DNA of 64,000 nt from Sphingobacterium chungjuense (GCF_011316935.1 NZ_WLYS01000001.1:372001-436000); one strand, 5' to 3'. Counted from the stretch's first letter, positions 26,454 to 37,224 are shown. Notes: generated from the sequence alone by a model not told the origin. Program-made: numbers and translations.

Positions 26454-27236
26454 TTACTTTTTACTCAAAACCGCTTCAATCTCCTGAAAGTCCAAAAGTA
26501 CATCCGGACGTCCTTTTCGGATCGCTACCATTTGCTCAAAGTGAGCAGATAACTTTCCGTCGATTGTGCTGACCGTCCATCCATCTTCCCAGAATTTGAT
26601 TCCAGCTTTTCCCGCATTAATCATCGGCTCGATACAGATCACCACGCCTTCTTCCAATTTAGTACCCGATCCACGTTTACCATAGTTAGGCACTTCTGGT
26701 TTTTCGTGCAATTCAAAGCCGACGCCATGTCCGACTAATTCACGCACGATACCGTAATTATAAGGAACAACGTGATCTTGTACTGCCGAGGATATATCTC
26801 CAACACGCTTACCTGCTAGGGCTTGTTCTACTCCTTTTACCAAAGCCGCTTTAGTTACATCAAGTAACTGCTGCGCCTCTGCCGAAATAGTACCCACAGC
26901 AAAAGTATACGCCGAATCACTAATGAATCCATTCAAGTTAACGCCACCATCTACCGATACGATATCGCCTTCTTTCAATACGTACTCGCTCGGAAAGCCA
27001 TGCACGATTTGATCATTGACGGATATACATAAAGAATAGGGAAAGCCTTGATAATTTAAAAACGCTGGTGTACCACCATGGTCTTTAATGAATTCAAAAG
27101 CAAACTTATCCAGAGATAATGTGGTAATGCCGGGTTCGACACGACCTGCGATTTCAGCTAATAAATGCGAGAGTACCTTAGCGGACTCTCGCACTTGCTC
27201 AATTTCTTCGTCTGATTTCAGAAAGATCTTCGACAT
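26454..27236 (-). CDS. map: Type I methionine aminopeptidase
   Basis: This enzyme removes the initiator methionine from nascent proteins. The 260-residue pita-bread fold shows the metal-ligand regions DGGVNLNGFISDSAYTF, HGVGFELHEKPEVPNYG and VVICIEPMINAGK, and the C-terminal FEQMVAIRKG. There is no N-terminal zinc finger, as expected for the short bacterial type. It follows secY by 9 bases. Confidence 0.97.
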   Translation of the reverse strand: MSKIFLKSDEEIEQVRESAKVLSHLLAEIAGRVEPGITTLSLDKFAFEFIKDHGGTPAFLNYQGFPYSLCISVNDQIVHGFPSEYVLKEGDIVSVDGGVNLNGFISDSAYTFAVGTISAEAQQLLDVTKAALVKGVEQALAGKRVGDISSAVQDHVVPYNYGIVRELVGHGVGFELHEKPEVPNYGKRGSGTKLEEGVVICIEPMINAGKAGIKFWEDGWTVSTIDGKLSAHFEQMVAIRKGRPDVLLDFQEIEAVLSKK

Positions 27237-27245
27237 CTATTGAAT

Positions 27246-28589
27246 TTATAATGCCGATTGATCTACACCTTCTACTGCGGCAGCCGAACGGCCTTTCACG
27301 CGACCAGTTTTCATCAAACCGTCGTAGTGACGCATCAATAAATGACTTTCAATCTGTTGCAACGTATCTAATACTACACCCACCAAGATCAGTAATGACG
27401 TACCTCCGAAGAAGTGTGCAAACTGATTGTTGACGCCAAATAGCGCCGCGATGGCTGGCAAGATTGCGATGATTGCGACAAACACAGCCCCCGGGAATGT
27501 GATATGTGAAATCACATTGTCAATGAATAGATTGGTGTCGTGTCCTGGCTTGATACCTGGGATAAAACCACCATTCTTCTTCATATCTTCCGACATTTGC
27601 TGCGGATTCACCATGATGGCTGTATAAAAGAATGTAAATGCAATGATCAGGATGGCAAACACCATGTTGTACGTGAATGACGTATAGTTACTCAATGACC
27701 GAAGGAATTCGGATTGAATATCTGGAAAGAACTGAATCAAGGACATTGGTAAAAACATGATCGCTTGTGCGAAGATGATTGGCATGACACCCGCTGCATT
27801 TACTTTCAACGGGATGTATTGTCTTACACCACCCACTTGCTTGTTTCCAACGATTTTCTTGGCATACTGAACCGGGATCTTACGCACACCTTGTACAACC
27901 AAGATGGTAAAGATAACCACGAACAATAACGCGACAAACTCGACCAATAAGGCAATCGGACCACCTTGGCCACCCATACGGGAAACCGTTTCTGCTGAAA
28001 TACCAGCAGGAAGTTGTGCGATAATACCCGACATAATGATCAAGGAAATACCGTTTCCTATTCCTTTATCTGTAATTCGTTCACCTAACCACATGACAAA
28101 TAACGTACCCGCTGTCAAAACAATCGCTGCCAGAATAGTAAACATCGGATCAGCAATCAATTTGGCATCAGGCGTAATTTGCGTTCTGACGTAAGCAATC
28201 GCCTGTACCACGGTAATTGCCACCGTTAGGTAACGCGTGATTTGGGTCAATTTCTTACGACCGGATTCGCCTTCTTTCTGCATTTTCTGAAAAGAAGGCA
28301 CTGCTATTCCCAAAAGCTGCACAACAATGGATGCGGAGATATACGGCATTACACCTAAGGCGAAGATAGCCGCACTCGAGAATGCTCCCCCAGCAAACAT
28401 GTTGATGATATCAAGTATGTCTGTCCCGTCTCTACCACTTCCAATCATCAATTGAGCCGGATTTACTCCAGGCAAAACAACGTGACATCCTACACGGTAG
28501 ATAAAAAGCAACAAGAACGTATACAAGATACGTTTACGAAGCTCTTCGATCTTCCATATATTGGTTAATGTTGTGATTAGTTTATTCAT
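27246..28589 (-). CDS. secY: Preprotein translocase subunit SecY
   Basis: SecY is the pore of the Sec translocon in the inner membrane. At 447 residues with about ten TM helices, it shows family motifs such as IYRVGCHVVLPGVNP near the first helix. It also has NMFAGGAFSSAAIFALGVMPYISASI, GERITDKGIGNGISLIIM, and the cytoplasmic loop NPQQMSEDMKKNGGFIPGIKPG. It follows rplO by 3 bases. Confidence 0.98.
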   Translation of the reverse strand: MNKLITTLTNIWKIEELRKRILYTFLLLFIYRVGCHVVLPGVNPAQLMIGSGRDGTDILDIINMFAGGAFSSAAIFALGVMPYISASIVVQLLGIAVPSFQKMQKEGESGRKKLTQITRYLTVAITVVQAIAYVRTQITPDAKLIADPMFTILAAIVLTAGTLFVMWLGERITDKGIGNGISLIIMSGIIAQLPAGISAETVSRMGGQGGPIALLVEFVALLFVVIFTILVVQGVRKIPVQYAKKIVGNKQVGGVRQYIPLKVNAAGVMPIIFAQAIMFLPMSLIQFFPDIQSEFLRSLSNYTSFTYNMVFAILIIAFTFFYTAIMVNPQQMSEDMKKNGGFIPGIKPGHDTNLFIDNVISHITFPGAVFVAIIAILPAIAALFGVNNQFAHFFGGTSLLILVGVVLDTLQQIESHLLMRHYDGLMKTGRVKGRSAAAVEGVDQSAL

Positions 28590-28592
28590 GAA

Positions 28593-29039
28593 TTAAATTT
28601 TAACGATAGAACCTCCAGCTGCTTCAATTGCTTTCTGAGCTGTTGCTGAGAAGGCATGAGCTTGTACATCTACTTTAGCGCTTAATTCGCCACGACCTAG
28701 TACTTTTACTAAATCATTTTTAGATGCAAGACCATGAGTTCTTAAAGTTTCGAAATCTACCGTAGTAAGGTTGTGCTTAGTAACTAATTCTTGCAATACA
28801 TCTAGGTTTACACCTACGTATTCTACACGGTTGATGTTTTTGAAACCAACTTTAGGTACACGACGTTGCAAAGGCATCTGACCACCTTCGAAACCGATTT
28901 TCGTTTTGTGACCAGAACGAGAACCAGCACCTTTGTGACCACGAGTGGAAGTACCACCACGTCCAGAACCTTGACCACGACCAATACGTTTTCTGTTTTT
29001 AGTTGATCCTTCAGCCGGTCTTAAATTACTTAAATTCAT
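28593..29039 (-). CDS. rplO: 50S ribosomal protein L15
   Basis: This is a 148-residue large-subunit assembly protein. [37 protein letters not shown] and [17 protein letters not shown] are characteristic. It is followed by secY. A 117-base gap with a small hairpin separates it from rpmD. Confidence 0.97.
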   Translation of the reverse strand: MNLSNLRPAEGSTKNRKRIGRGQGSGRGGTSTRGHKGAGSRSGHKTKIGFEGGQMPLQRRVPKVGFKNINRVEYVGVNLDVLQELVTKHNLTTVDFETLRTHGLASKNDLVKVLGRGELSAKVDVQAHAFSATAQKAIEAAGGSIVKI

Positions 29040-29115
29040 TTTTGTTAATGTTGTGTTATGCCTTCGCTCTCACTAAACAGGCCATAACGATAAATACTAG
29101 ATAATAAACTATAAA

Positions 29116-29142
29116 TGGAAAGAACAGTGAGTGTCCTTTCCA
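29116..29142 (-). other. Small hairpin between rpmD and rplO
   Basis: TGGAAAG and CTTTCCA form a 7-bp stem with a 13-base loop in the 117-base gap between the genes. It is one of several spacer hairpins in the operon. Confidence 0.3.
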
Positions 29143-29156
29143 TAGATTGTCTTTAC

Positions 29157-29336
29157 TTAGACGGTCTCTACTTTTACCAAGTGGTTGACCTTTCTTACCA
29201 TACCAATGATTGCTGGTGTGGCTTCAACTTCCACTGCGTGATTGATTTTACGCAATCCCAAAGCTTCGATTGTTTTCTTTTGGCGCTCGCTTCTGTCGAT
29301 AACGCTCTTTATCTGGGTGATTTTAATTTTTGCCAT
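29157..29336 (-). CDS. rpmD: 50S ribosomal protein L30
   Basis: This is a 59-residue protein: MAKIKITQIKSVIDRSERQK, then the conserved TIEALGLRKINHAVEVEATP and a C-terminal IIGMVRKVNHLVKVETV. The start ATG at 29336 and stop at 29157 fit exactly between rpsE and rplO, the normal spc-operon position. Confidence 0.95.
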   Translation of the reverse strand: MAKIKITQIKSVIDRSERQKKTIEALGLRKINHAVEVEATPAIIGMVRKVNHLVKVETV

Positions 29337-29340
29337 GATA

Positions 29341-29859
29341 TTAACCGTTAAATACTTTATTCAAATCGATTCCGCGTTGTTGCGCTACTGTATAGGCATC
29401 TCTCATGCTACCCAAAGCTTCGATAGTTGCTTTAACTACGTTGTGTGGGTTAGATGAACCTAATGATTTTGCTAATACGTCTGTAATACCAGCACTCTCC
29501 AATACGGCACGCATCGCACCGCCGGCAAGTACACCAGTACCACTTACTGCAGGCTTGATCAAAACAGATCCACCTGAGTATTTGCCTAACTGCTCGTGAG
29601 GCACTGTACCATGAATGATAGGAACTTTTACTAAGTTCTTTTTCGCGTCATCGATTCCTTTAGTGATCGCTTCAGTAACTTCTTTAGCTTTTCCTAGGCC
29701 AAAACCTACGATACCATTTTCGTCACCTACAACAACGATAGCAGAGAAACTGAAGGTACGACCACCTTTAGTTACTTTCGCTACACGCTGAATGCTTACT
29801 AAGCGATCTTTCAATTCCATCTCGCTTGATTTTACTCTTTTAATATTGCTTGTTGACAT
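29341..29859 (-). CDS. rpsE: 30S ribosomal protein S5
   Basis: S5 (172 residues) functions in decoding accuracy. The double-stranded-RNA-binding N-domain ([31 protein letters not shown]) and the C-domain ([34 protein letters not shown]) are intact. It is 4 bases upstream of rpmD. Confidence 0.98.
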   Translation of the reverse strand: MSTSNIKRVKSSEMELKDRLVSIQRVAKVTKGGRTFSFSAIVVVGDENGIVGFGLGKAKEVTEAITKGIDDAKKNLVKVPIIHGTVPHEQLGKYSGGSVLIKPAVSGTGVLAGGAMRAVLESAGITDVLAKSLGSSNPHNVVKATIEALGSMRDAYTVAQQRGIDLNKVFNG

Positions 29860-29871
29860 CTCTTCGTTTGA

Positions 29872-30225
29872 TTAAAAGTCTAAACCGCCTTCGCGAGCAC
29901 CTTCAGCCAATGACTTGATACGGCCATGGTACAAATACCCATTACGGTCAAACACTACTTTTTCTACACCTGCAGCTTTTGCTTTCTCAGCAACCATAGT
30001 ACCTACGGCTTTAGACTGATCTACTTTGTTGCCTGTTGCCGCAAATTCTTTCGAAATGCTAGAAGCAGACGCCAATGTTTTACCAGTAGTATCGTCGATT
30101 ACTTGTGCGTAGATTGCTTTATTACTTCTGAATACGGTCAAACGTGGACGTGCAGTTGTTCCGGTCAGGTGTTTTCTAATTCCTTTTTTGATTCTCGCTC
30201 TGCGAGATAATTTACTTCCTGCCAT
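29872..30225 (-). CDS. rplR: 50S ribosomal protein L18
   Basis: L18 binds 5S rRNA in the central protuberance. At 117 residues, it has [22 protein letters not shown] and [26 protein letters not shown], which are standard. It lies in the spc block between rplF and rpsE. Confidence 0.98.
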   Translation of the reverse strand: MAGSKLSRRARIKKGIRKHLTGTTARPRLTVFRSNKAIYAQVIDDTTGKTLASASSISKEFAATGNKVDQSKAVGTMVAEKAKAAGVEKVVFDRNGYLYHGRIKSLAEGAREGGLDF

Positions 30226-30230
30226 CGTTA

Positions 30231-30785
30231 TTATTTTTTAGCTGATTTACCTGCTTTTCTTCTTAACACTTCGCCAGCAAACTTGATACCTTTACCTTTG
30301 TATGGCTCTGGTTTGCGTAGGCTACGGATCTTAGCCGCTACTTGACCGATCAATTGCTTGTCAGTAGATTCCAACGTGATTGTTGGGTTCTTACCTTTAT
30401 CGGCAGTAGTCGTCACGGTGATCTCTTTTGGCAGTACGAAAACGATCTGGTGCGAGAAACCTAAAGTTAACTCTAGTGTATTACCATTGGCAGCGGCACG
30501 GTAACCCACACCTACCAATTCTTGCGTAGTTTTGTACCCTTCTGTAACACCAACAACCATGTTGTTGATCAATGCGCGATATAGACCGTGCAAAGCTTTG
30601 TGTCTTTTTTGTTCAGTAGGACGAGTTACGACGATATTACCATCTTCTTGACTAATAGTAATGTCGCTATCTACCTGCTGTAGTAATTCTCCTTTTGGCC
30701 CTTTTACTGTTACCAGATTCTTATCTGATACAGTTACCGTCACACCCGCAGGGATGGCGATAGGCGCTTTTCCAATTCTTGACAT
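30231..30785 (-). CDS. rplF: 50S ribosomal protein L6
   Basis: L6 lies near the factor-binding site of the large subunit. The 184 residues include [30 protein letters not shown] and the C-terminal [21 protein letters not shown]. It is 5 bases upstream of rplR. Confidence 0.98.
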   Translation of the reverse strand: MSRIGKAPIAIPAGVTVTVSDKNLVTVKGPKGELLQQVDSDITISQEDGNIVVTRPTEQKRHKALHGLYRALINNMVVGVTEGYKTTQELVGVGYRAAANGNTLELTLGFSHQIVFVLPKEITVTTTADKGKNPTITLESTDKQLIGQVAAKIRSLRKPEPYKGKGIKFAGEVLRRKAGKSAKK

Positions 30786-30805
30786 TTCTTCGTGTTTTTC
30801 CTAGA

Positions 30806-31204
30806 TTAATAAACGTAACATAAAACCTCACCACCAACGTTCTGAACGCGAGCTTCTTTATCTGTCATCACTCCTTTAGAAGTGGACAAGATGGCGATAC
30901 CCAAACCGTTCAACACGCGAGGCATGTTTTCAACACTTGCATACTTTCTTAAACCAGGTTTACTCACACGTGTCAAGGTGCGAATAGCCGAGATTTTGCT
31001 AACTGGGTGGTACTTCAAAGCTACTTTGATCGCGCCTTGAGGACCTTCCTCTACGAATTTGTAATTAGCAATGTAACCTTTATCAAAAAGAACTTTAGTA
31101 ATTTCTTTTTTAAGGTTCGATGCAGGAATTTCAACAACCCTGTGGTTGGCCTTGATGGCATTCCTTACTCGTGTAAGGTAATCCGCTATTGGATCTGTAT
31201 TCAT
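30806..31204 (-). CDS. rpsH: 30S ribosomal protein S8
   Basis: S8 binds the central domain of 16S rRNA, and in E. coli it also represses the spc operon. The start ATG at 31204 gives [21 protein letters not shown]; the C-terminus [19 protein letters not shown]...GGEVLCYVY is canonical (132 residues). A 139-base gap with a 12-bp hairpin separates it from rpsN. Confidence 0.97.
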   Translation of the reverse strand: MNTDPIADYLTRVRNAIKANHRVVEIPASNLKKEITKVLFDKGYIANYKFVEEGPQGAIKVALKYHPVSKISAIRTLTRVSKPGLRKYASVENMPRVLNGLGIAILSTSKGVMTDKEARVQNVGGEVLCYVY

Positions 31205-31289
31205 TATATAATAAAATTGTGACAACGGTTTCCACGGGCTAACCTTAGCTGCGGACCTGTTATCGGTACATAAAATTGCAAAGCAAATG

Positions 31290-31320
31290 CCCTGATAAGC
31301 TAATAATAAGCTTATCGGGG
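31290..31320 (-). other. 12-bp hairpin between rpsN and rpsH
   Basis: CCCTGATAAGCT (31290-31301) pairs with AGCTTATCGGGG (31309-31320) with one G-T wobble. It lies in the leader of rpsH inside the operon. No T-run follows on the transcribed strand. It could be a control or processing site, for example for S8 feedback. Confidence 0.6.
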
Positions 31321-31343
31321 CAAAAGTAAAGATTTTTTTTAAA

Positions 31344-31613
31344 TTACCAAGAGGCTTTTCTCACTCCCGGGATCTTGCCATCAAGAGCCATCTCACGGAA
31401 AGTTACACGAGAGATACCAAATTGACGCATATATCCTCTAGGACGACCAGTCAATTTACAACGATTGTGCAAACGTACTGGAGAAGCATTCTTAGGCAAT
31501 TTGTCCAAAGCAGCATAATCACCGGCAGCTTTTAATTCTGCGCGTTTGTCTGCATACTTTGCAACTAATTTCTGACGCTTAATTTCGCGTGCTTTTACAC
31601 CTTCTCTAGCCAT
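31344..31613 (-). CDS. rpsN: 30S ribosomal protein S14, zinc-free type
   Basis: This is an 89-residue S14 with [38 protein letters not shown]. The CxxC zinc pairs of the short form are absent, so it is the C-minus form. It lies between rplE and rpsH, and its start overlaps the end of rplE by 8 bases. Confidence 0.97.
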   Translation of the reverse strand: MAREGVKAREIKRQKLVAKYADKRAELKAAGDYAALDKLPKNASPVRLHNRCKLTGRPRGYMRQFGISRVTFREMALDGKIPGVRKASW

Positions 31614-32175
31614 TGTTGTTGGTATTTTGATTTTTGAATGGTAAACCGAATTGTTTCAATAACTCCAATGCTTCAATGTCATTGTTAGCAGAAGTCACGA
31701 AAGTGATATCCATACCTTGGATCTTGTTGATTTTATCAATGTTGATCTCCGGGAAGATGATCTGCTCAGTAACACCTAAGTTGTAGTTACCGCGACCGTC
31801 AAAACCTTTATCATTGATACCGCGGAAGTCACGGATACGTGGCAATGATACAGAGATCAAACGATCAAGGAATTCATACATGGTGTTGTCACGTAATGTT
31901 ACGCGAGCACCAACAGGCATACCCTTACGCAATTTGAAGTTGGAGATATCTTTCTTAGATTTAGTAGATACTGCTTGCTGACCAGTAATCATTGTCAACT
32001 CTGCTACTGCATTGTCGATTAATTTCTTGTCTGCTGTCGCAGCGCCTACACCTTGAGATACAACAATCTTCTGCAGTTTAGGAACTTGCATCACGCTTTT
32101 GTACTGAAATTTTTCTTTCAGCGAATTACGAATTTCATCCGCATATTTCGCTTTTAATCTTGGTGCGTAAGTCAT
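31606..32175 (-). CDS. rplE: 50S ribosomal protein L5
   Basis: L5 (189 residues) binds 5S rRNA and contacts P-site t[20 protein letters not shown] text, [33 protein letters not shown] and [13 protein letters not shown] are characteristic. Its ATG shares one base with the stop of rplX, which indicates coupled translation. Confidence 0.97.
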   Translation of the reverse strand: MTYAPRLKAKYADEIRNSLKEKFQYKSVMQVPKLQKIVVSQGVGAATADKKLIDNAVAELTMITGQQAVSTKSKKDISNFKLRKGMPVGARVTLRDNTMYEFLDRLISVSLPRIRDFRGINDKGFDGRGNYNLGVTEQIIFPEINIDKINKIQGMDITFVTSANNDIEALELLKQFGLPFKNQNTNNNG

Positions 32176-32519
32176 TATTTAATTTCCTCCCCTGATTTTT
32201 TTGCGTAACGAACAATTTTACCATCTTCATTAACTCGACGTCCTACGCGAGTAGGCTCTCCTGTTTTAGGATCGATCAAAGTCAAGTTAGAGATATTGAT
32301 GGCAGCTTCCTTCTCGATGATACCACCGTTAGGGTTTGCTGCACTTGGTTTAGTGTGTTTTTTTACGATGTTAGCGCCTTCTACCACGGCTCTGTCTGCA
32401 TCTACTAAGATTTGCAATACTTTACCTTGTACACCTTTAGAGTTACCAGCGATAACTTTCACTAAATCTCCTTTTTTAAGTTTGATTTTGTGACTAGTTG
32501 TTTTTTTCTTTTGTGCCAT
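32175..32519 (-). CDS. rplX: 50S ribosomal protein L24
   Basis: L24 initiates large-subunit assembly. The KOW motif is [25 protein letters not shown], and [35 protein letters not shown] follows. The length of 114 residues is normal. It is 2 bases downstream of rplN. Confidence 0.97.
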   Translation of the reverse strand: MAQKKKTTSHKIKLKKGDLVKVIAGNSKGVQGKVLQILVDADRAVVEGANIVKKHTKPSAANPNGGIIEKEAAINISNLTLIDPKTGEPTRVGRRVNEDGKIVRYAKKSGEEIK

Positions 32520-32521
32520 AA

Positions 32522-32890
32522 TTATAAAACCTCCGGTGCTAGTGATACAATCTTCATGAACTGCTTCTCACGTAACTCTCTAGCAACTGGGCCAAAGATA
32601 CGTGTGCCGCGTGGCTCATCGTTGTTGTTTAACAATACTGCAGCATTGTCATCGAAACGAATGTAAGAACCATCTTTACGACGGATTTCTTTTTTCGTAC
32701 GTACTACTACAGCTTTAGATACTGACCCCTTCTTTACGTTTCCAGAAGGCATCGCGCTTTTTACGGTAACAACAATCTTATCACCGATAGATGCATAACG
32801 CTTGCGCGTACCGCCTAACACACGGATTACTAAAACTTCTTTAGCTCCAGAATTGTCGGCTACATTTAATCTTGATTCCTGTTGTAACAT
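32522..32890 (-). CDS. rplN: 50S ribosomal protein L14
   Basis: This 122-residue protein lies at the subunit interface. [27 protein letters not shown] and [34 protein letters not shown] are diagnostic. Its start shares a base with the rpsQ stop. Confidence 0.98.
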   Translation of the reverse strand: MLQQESRLNVADNSGAKEVLVIRVLGGTRKRYASIGDKIVVTVKSAMPSGNVKKGSVSKAVVVRTKKEIRRKDGSYIRFDDNAAVLLNNNDEPRGTRIFGPVARELREKQFMKIVSLAPEVL

Positions 32891-33144
32891 TACTTAGCTC
32901 TTTCTAAAATTTCAACCAATCTCCAGTTCTTTGTTTTACTCAGCGGACGAGTTTCCATAATTAATACCGTGTCGCCGATACCGCAGGTATTTGTTTCGTC
33001 ATGAGCTTTAAATTTAGTAGTTTTTTTAACGAACTTACCGTAGATCGGGTGTTTCACTTTACGTTCAACCGTTACTACGATAGACTTGTCCATCTTGTTG
33101 CTAACTACTAAGCCGATTCTTGTTTTTCTTAAATTTCTTTCCAT
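32890..33144 (-). CDS. rpsQ: 30S ribosomal protein S17
   Basis: This is an OB-fold 16S-binding protein of 84 residues. I chose the ATG at 33144 ([20 protein letters not shown]); the longer in-frame start would overlap rpmC and adds an unrelated basic stretch. [20 protein letters not shown] and [23 protein letters not shown] match the family. Confidence 0.96.
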   Translation of the reverse strand: MERNLRKTRIGLVVSNKMDKSIVVTVERKVKHPIYGKFVKKTTKFKAHDETNTCGIGDTVLIMETRPLSKTKNWRLVEILERAK

Positions 33145-33157
33145 TTCGACTTTTAAT

Positions 33158-33382
33158 TTATGCCTCAGAGGCTGTTTCCTGTGCTTTCGCTTCGTTTTTA
33201 CGCTTAGAGATCTCTGTAGAGAGACGCGCAATATTTTTGCGAGCTGCTTTGATCACGTTAGGGTTTTCAACAGCTGAAACAGCATGTGCAAATTTCAATT
33301 TGTTAAGGGCTGCCTTCTCTTCTTTAAGTTGAGCTGCAAGATCCTCCTTTGATAATTCTACGATTTCTGAATTTTTCATCAT
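33158..33382 (-). CDS. rpmC: 50S ribosomal protein L29
   Basis: L29 is a two-helix protein at the tunnel exit and part of the SRP/trigger-factor docking site. [34 protein letters not shown] and [14 protein letters not shown] are typical. The last 12 residues are a short Glu/Ala-rich extension (74 residues in total). The start is at 33382 or one codon later. Confidence 0.95.
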   Translation of the reverse strand: MMKNSEIVELSKEDLAAQLKEEKAALNKLKFAHAVSAVENPNVIKAARKNIARLSTEISKRKNEAKAQETASEA

Positions 33383-33418
33383 GTCTAATTTTACCGGGTT
33401 ATCGCTGATTTATAGAGT

Positions 33419-33443
33419 GGCTTGTGGGTAACGGCCACAAGCC
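33419..33443 (-). other. 9-bp hairpin between rplP and rpmC
   Basis: GGCTTGTGG (33419-33427) pairs with CCACAAGCC (33435-33443) in the 87-base gap inside the operon. There is no T-run. Confidence 0.45.
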
Positions 33444-33469
33444 CTAATCGTTGACATTACCGATGATTA

Positions 33470-33892
33470 TTATGCTTCTACGTAATCTCTACGTATCACA
33501 AACTTGGTTTGAACCGGTAATTTCTGAGCAGCTAGGCGCAATGCTTCTTTGGCAATTTCCAAAGATACACCTTCTGCTTCGAATAACATCCGGCCTGGGC
33601 GTACAACTGCCACCCAATACTCAGGAGCACCCTTACCTTTACCCATACGTACCTCTGCAGGTTTTTTGGTAACAGGCTTGTCAGGGAAAATGCGGATCCA
33701 TACTTGACCCTCACGTTTCATGAAACGAGTAACCGCGATACGCGCTGCCTCGATCTGACGACTGGTGATCCATGCTGGTTCCAATGATTTGATACCGAAA
33801 GATCCGAAAGCCAACTCTGCTCCACGAGTAGCGTTGCCTTTCATGCGGCCTTTCTGCATCTTTCTGAACTTCGTTCTTTTTGGCTGTAACAT
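33470..33892 (-). CDS. rplP: 50S ribosomal protein L16
   Basis: L16 (140 residues) organises the A-site region of the large subunit. [62 protein letters not shown] and the C-terminal [16 protein letters not shown] are standard. It is separated from rpsC by 63 bases. Confidence 0.98.
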   Translation of the reverse strand: MLQPKRTKFRKMQKGRMKGNATRGAELAFGSFGIKSLEPAWITSRQIEAARIAVTRFMKREGQVWIRIFPDKPVTKKPAEVRMGKGKGAPEYWVAVVRPGRMLFEAEGVSLEIAKEALRLAAQKLPVQTKFVIRRDYVEA

Positions 33893-33909
33893 GTTCGTAT
33901 TCTGTTTAA

Positions 33910-33926
33910 GTCTGCATCACGCAGAC
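33910..33926 (-). other. Small hairpin between rpsC and rplP
   Basis: GTCTGC (33910-33915) pairs with GCAGAC (33921-33926) around ATCAC. It is the hairpin in the 63-base gap. The evidence for a role is weak. Confidence 0.3.
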
Positions 33927-33955
33927 ACTTACTTTAATCTAAATCAAATTATTAA

Positions 33956-34750
33956 TTATCCTCTTTTAGCACCTGCGCCACCGCGGTTGTTGTTGCCACC
34001 ACGTCCGCCATCACGACGTCCGCCACGAGCACCACCACGATTGTCACGACGATCGCCAGCACCTTCGTTGCCGCCGCGTGTTTTGGTGTTAGCGCCTTGT
34101 CCGATGTTCGGAGAAAGATCACGTTTACCATACACTTCGCCTTTACAGATCCACACTTTTACACCGATCTTACCATAAGTAGTCAAGGCTTCAGCTAATG
34201 CATAATCAATATCTGCACGTAGCGTGTGTAGAGGAGTTCTTCCTTCTTTGTACTGCTCGGTACGTGCCATCTCAGCACCACCTAAACGACCAGAACACAT
34301 AATCTTGATACCTTCGGCACCCATACGCATCGTAGCTGCAATAGTTGTCTTCATGGCGCGACGGAAAGAAATCCTTGCTTCCAATTGTTTAGCGACACCT
34401 TCTGCTACCAACTTAGCGTCAAGCTCTGGGCGTTTGATCTCGAAAATGTTGATTTGAACATCCTTTTTAGTCAGTTTTTTCAACTCTTCTTTGATCTTAT
34501 CCACTTCCTGACCACCTTTACCGATAACGATACCTGGACGTGCTGTATGGATCGTAACAGTGATGCGTTTAAGTGTTCTTTCGATAACCACTTTCGCTAC
34601 GCCACCTTTAGCGATACGTACAGAAAGATATTTTCTGATTTTTTCGTCTTCAACTAATTTATCGGAATAGTTGTTGCCTCCGAACCAATTAGAATCCCAT
34701 CCTTTGATGATTCCTAATCTGCTACCTATTGGATTTGCTTTTTGTCCCAT
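33956..34750 (-). CDS. rpsC: 30S ribosomal protein S3 with Arg/Gly-rich C-terminal tail
   Basis: S3 lines the mRNA entry of the 30S subunit. The KH domain ([30 protein letters not shown]) and the C-domain ([34 protein letters not shown]) are intact. About 45 residues at the end form a low-complexity tail rich in GG, RGG, NNRGG and basic residues (about 220-264). Such RGG tails are seen in some Bacteroidota and may bind RNA. Confidence 0.97.
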   Translation of the reverse strand: MGQKANPIGSRLGIIKGWDSNWFGGNNYSDKLVEDEKIRKYLSVRIAKGGVAKVVIERTLKRITVTIHTARPGIVIGKGGQEVDKIKEELKKLTKKDVQINIFEIKRPELDAKLVAEGVAKQLEARISFRRAMKTTIAATMRMGAEGIKIMCSGRLGGAEMARTEQYKEGRTPLHTLRADIDYALAEALTTYGKIGVKVWICKGEVYGKRDLSPNIGQGANTKTRGGNEGAGDRRDNRGGARGGRRDGGRGGNNNRGGAGAKRG

Positions 34751-34763
34751 TCTTGTATATAAA

Positions 34764-35195
34764 TTAGTTGTTAACGTTTTTTAAACTATCTACTACCAAA
34801 GTCACGTGATTCGAACGTTTGCGAATTCTATAGCCACGACCTTGTGGAGCTGGGCGCAATCTTTTCAATTGACGGCCACCACCTACAGATACTTCTTTTA
34901 CATACAAAGTGCTATCTTCTACTGTAGCGCCTTCATTACTAGTTTCCCAGTTTTTGATAGCCGACAATAATAGTTTTTCAACACGAATAGCAGCTTCTTT
35001 ACCTGTATGTTTCAAGATGTAAAGAGCGTTTTCTACTTTTTCACCACGGATCAGATCCACTACCAAACGCATTTTGCGCGGAGAGGTAGGGCAGTTCAAC
35101 AATTTGGCAGTAGAAGCTCCTCCTACTTGAGCTTTTTCCTGCTCTTTGCGCTGTCTAATTAAGACAGATTTTTTGAGTTTTTTTGTTGCTTCCAT
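34764..35195 (-). CDS. rplV: 50S ribosomal protein L22
   Basis: L22 lines the exit tunnel with its beta-hairpin. The region [35 protein letters not shown] and [29 protein letters not shown] are typical. The N-terminal 28 residues are a basic extension beyond the minimal core (143 residues in total). Confidence 0.97.
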   Translation of the reverse strand: MEATKKLKKSVLIRQRKEQEKAQVGGASTAKLLNCPTSPRKMRLVVDLIRGEKVENALYILKHTGKEAAIRVEKLLLSAIKNWETSNEGATVEDSTLYVKEVSVGGGRQLKRLRPAPQGRGYRIRKRSNHVTLVVDSLKNVNN

Positions 35196-35201
35196 TACCT
35201 A

Positions 35202-35468
35202 TTATTTTTTCTTTTCTGCGTGGCCTCTGAATGTACGCGTAGGTGCAAATTCACCAAGCTTGTGACCAACCATATTTTCCGTTACATAGACAGGGATAAA
35301 TTTATTCCCGTTGTGCACTGCGAAGGTATGGCCCACAAAATCAGGTGAAATCATAGATCTACGAGACCAAGTTTTGATAACTGATTTTTTGTTTGTTTCA
35401 TTCATAGAAAGAACTTTTCTTTCTAAGTTGTGATCGATATAAGGACCTTTTTTAATTGAACGAGCCAT
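35202..35468 (-). CDS. rpsS: 30S ribosomal protein S19
   Basis: This is an 88-residue 30S head protein that contacts S13. [68 protein letters not shown] are diagnostic. Its start shares a base with the rplB stop. Confidence 0.98.
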   Translation of the reverse strand: MARSIKKGPYIDHNLERKVLSMNETNKKSVIKTWSRRSMISPDFVGHTFAVHNGNKFIPVYVTENMVGHKLGEFAPTRTFRGHAEKKK

Positions 35469-36295
35469 TATTTTTTCCTTCTTTCAATGATGTAACGATT
35501 CGATGTTTTCTTCTTGTAGCGTGTTTTGTAACCTTTCGCTAACACACCTGTACGTGAGCGTGGGTGACCTCCAGATGAACGGCCTTCACCACCACCCATA
35601 GGGTGATCGACAGGGTTCATAGCTACACCACGAACGCGAGGACGACGACCTAACCAACGTTTACGACCTGCTTTACCCAATACTTCGTTAGAACGCTCGG
35701 CGTTAGAAACCGAACCTACTGTAGCAACACAAGTAGAAAGGATCATACGAGTCTCGCCAGAAGGCAATTTGATAATCGCATATTTGCCATCACGCGCTGA
35801 TAATTGCGCGTATGTACCAGCAGAACGAGCGATTGAACCACCTTGACCTGGATTCAACTCGATGTTGTGAATGATGGAACCCAAAGGAATTTTTGCCAAT
35901 GGCAATGTATTTCCAATTTCTGGGGCTACTGACTCACCTGCTACTACAGTCATGCCTACTGTTAAACCAGCTGGAGCAAGGATGTAGCGTTTCTCACCAT
36001 CTGCGTAGTGCAACAAGGCAATACGCGCTGTACGATTTGGATCGTACTCGATAGTAGCAACATTTGCAGGGATATCTTTTTTATCGCGTTTGAAATCTAT
36101 TAATCGGTACACTTTTTTGTGTCCCCCACCGATATAACGCATAGTCATTTTACCGGATTGATTACGACCGCCTGATCTTTTGTTCGTTCCTACTGTTAAC
36201 GACTTTTCAGGGACGTTAGTAGTCACATCAGAGTAGTCTGCACCAACTCTGAAACGTGTACCAGGGGTTACCGGTTTGAATCTTTTAACTGCCAT
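35468..36295 (-). CDS. rplB: 50S ribosomal protein L2
   Basis: L2 (275 residues) is needed for subunit association and peptidyl transfer. Family motifs are [48 protein letters not shown] and, near the C-terminus, [26 protein letters not shown], with the functional His in the last motif. Confidence 0.98.
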   Translation of the reverse strand: MAVKRFKPVTPGTRFRVGADYSDVTTNVPEKSLTVGTNKRSGGRNQSGKMTMRYIGGGHKKVYRLIDFKRDKKDIPANVATIEYDPNRTARIALLHYADGEKRYILAPAGLTVGMTVVAGESVAPEIGNTLPLAKIPLGSIIHNIELNPGQGGSIARSAGTYAQLSARDGKYAIIKLPSGETRMILSTCVATVGSVSNAERSNEVLGKAGRKRWLGRRPRVRGVAMNPVDHPMGGGEGRSSGGHPRSRTGVLAKGYKTRYKKKTSNRYIIERRKK

Positions 36296-36301
36296 TTCTT
36301 A

Positions 36302-36592
36302 TTATAGTGTAGTGTAAAAGTCAATAGTATCGCCATCCTTTACAGTGATGACGGCTTTTTTGTACTTAGGAGCTCTTCCAGATACATTTCCAGCTTTTGT
36401 AAAACGGCTTTTAGCTTTACCTGCTACGACCATGGTATTCACGCCCACAACAGTTACACCAAACATCGCTTCGATAGCTTCTTTGATCTGGATTTTGTTA
36501 GCTCTATGATCTACTTTGAAAGCATAACGGTTTTGTTTTTCCGTAAAGATTGAAGCTTTCTCAGTTAAGACTGGTTTTTTGATAATTTCCAT
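36302..36592 (-). CDS. rplW: 50S ribosomal protein L23
   Basis: L23 (96 residues) is at the tunnel exit and is the docking site for trigger factor and SRP. IIKKPVLTEKASIF, RYAFKVDHRANKIQIKEAIEAMFGVTVVGVNTM match the family. It is 2 bases downstream of rplD. Confidence 0.97.
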   Translation of the reverse strand: MEIIKKPVLTEKASIFTEKQNRYAFKVDHRANKIQIKEAIEAMFGVTVVGVNTMVVAGKAKSRFTKAGNVSGRAPKYKKAVITVKDGDTIDFYTTL

Positions 36593-36594
36593 AA

Positions 36595-37224
36595 TTACTT
36601 AGCGAATGCCTCCTCCAAAGTTTTTACAGAATCTGTCGTCAACACAAGTTTCGTTGCGTTCAATACATCATATGTATTCAACTCAGAAGCAACGATTACT
36701 TTTGCTTTCTTCAAGTTTCTGCTTGATAAATAAACATTGTTATTGTATGCTGGCAATACCAATAAGGTTTTGTCATCAGCAATGTTCAATGCGTTTACTA
36801 AAGCCAAGTAGTTTTTAGTTTTGATAGTATCGAAGTTTACTTCGTCCAATACCACGACATTATTCTCTTGTGCTTTGTAGCTCAACGCTGATTTACGTGC
36901 TAATTGTTTCAATTTTTTATTCAATTTGAAAGAATAGTCACGTGGTTGAGGACCGAATACACGACCACCACCATTGAACAAAGGAGATTTGATAGAACCC
37001 GCACGAGCACCACCTGTACCTTTTTGCTTGTGTAATTTGCGCGTAGAACCAGCGATCTCATTACGTTGTTTTGATTTGTGTGTTCCCTGGCGTTGGTTCG
37101 CTAAGTACTGTTTCACATCCAAATAGATCGCATGGTCGCTAGGTTTAACACCGAATACCGACTCAGGAAGCTGCACCTTGGCACCTGTTTCTTTTCCTGA
37201 TAAATTAAATACGTTAATTTCCAT
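36595..37224 (-). CDS. rplD: 50S ribosomal protein L4
   Basis: L4 (209 residues) reaches the exit tunnel through a long loop ([56 protein letters not shown]). In E. coli L4 represses the S10 operon; no equivalent leader is proven here. It is 6 bases downstream of rplC. Confidence 0.98.
   Translation of the reverse strand: MEINVFNLSGKETGAKVQLPESVFGVKPSDHAIYLDVKQYLANQRQGTHKSKQRNEIAGSTRKLHKQKGTGGARAGSIKSPLFNGGGRVFGPQPRDYSFKLNKKLKQLARKSALSYKAQENNVVVLDEVNFDTIKTKNYLALVNALNIADDKTLLVLPAYNNNVYLSSRNLKKAKVIVASELNTYDVLNATKLVLTTDSVKTLEEAFAK

Noticed and set aside
33765..34178. Proline/arginine-rich frame on the plus strand opposite rpsC and rplP
   Set aside because: It is the antisense of the Gly/Arg-rich S3 tail and of rplP; the composition is explained by the real genes.
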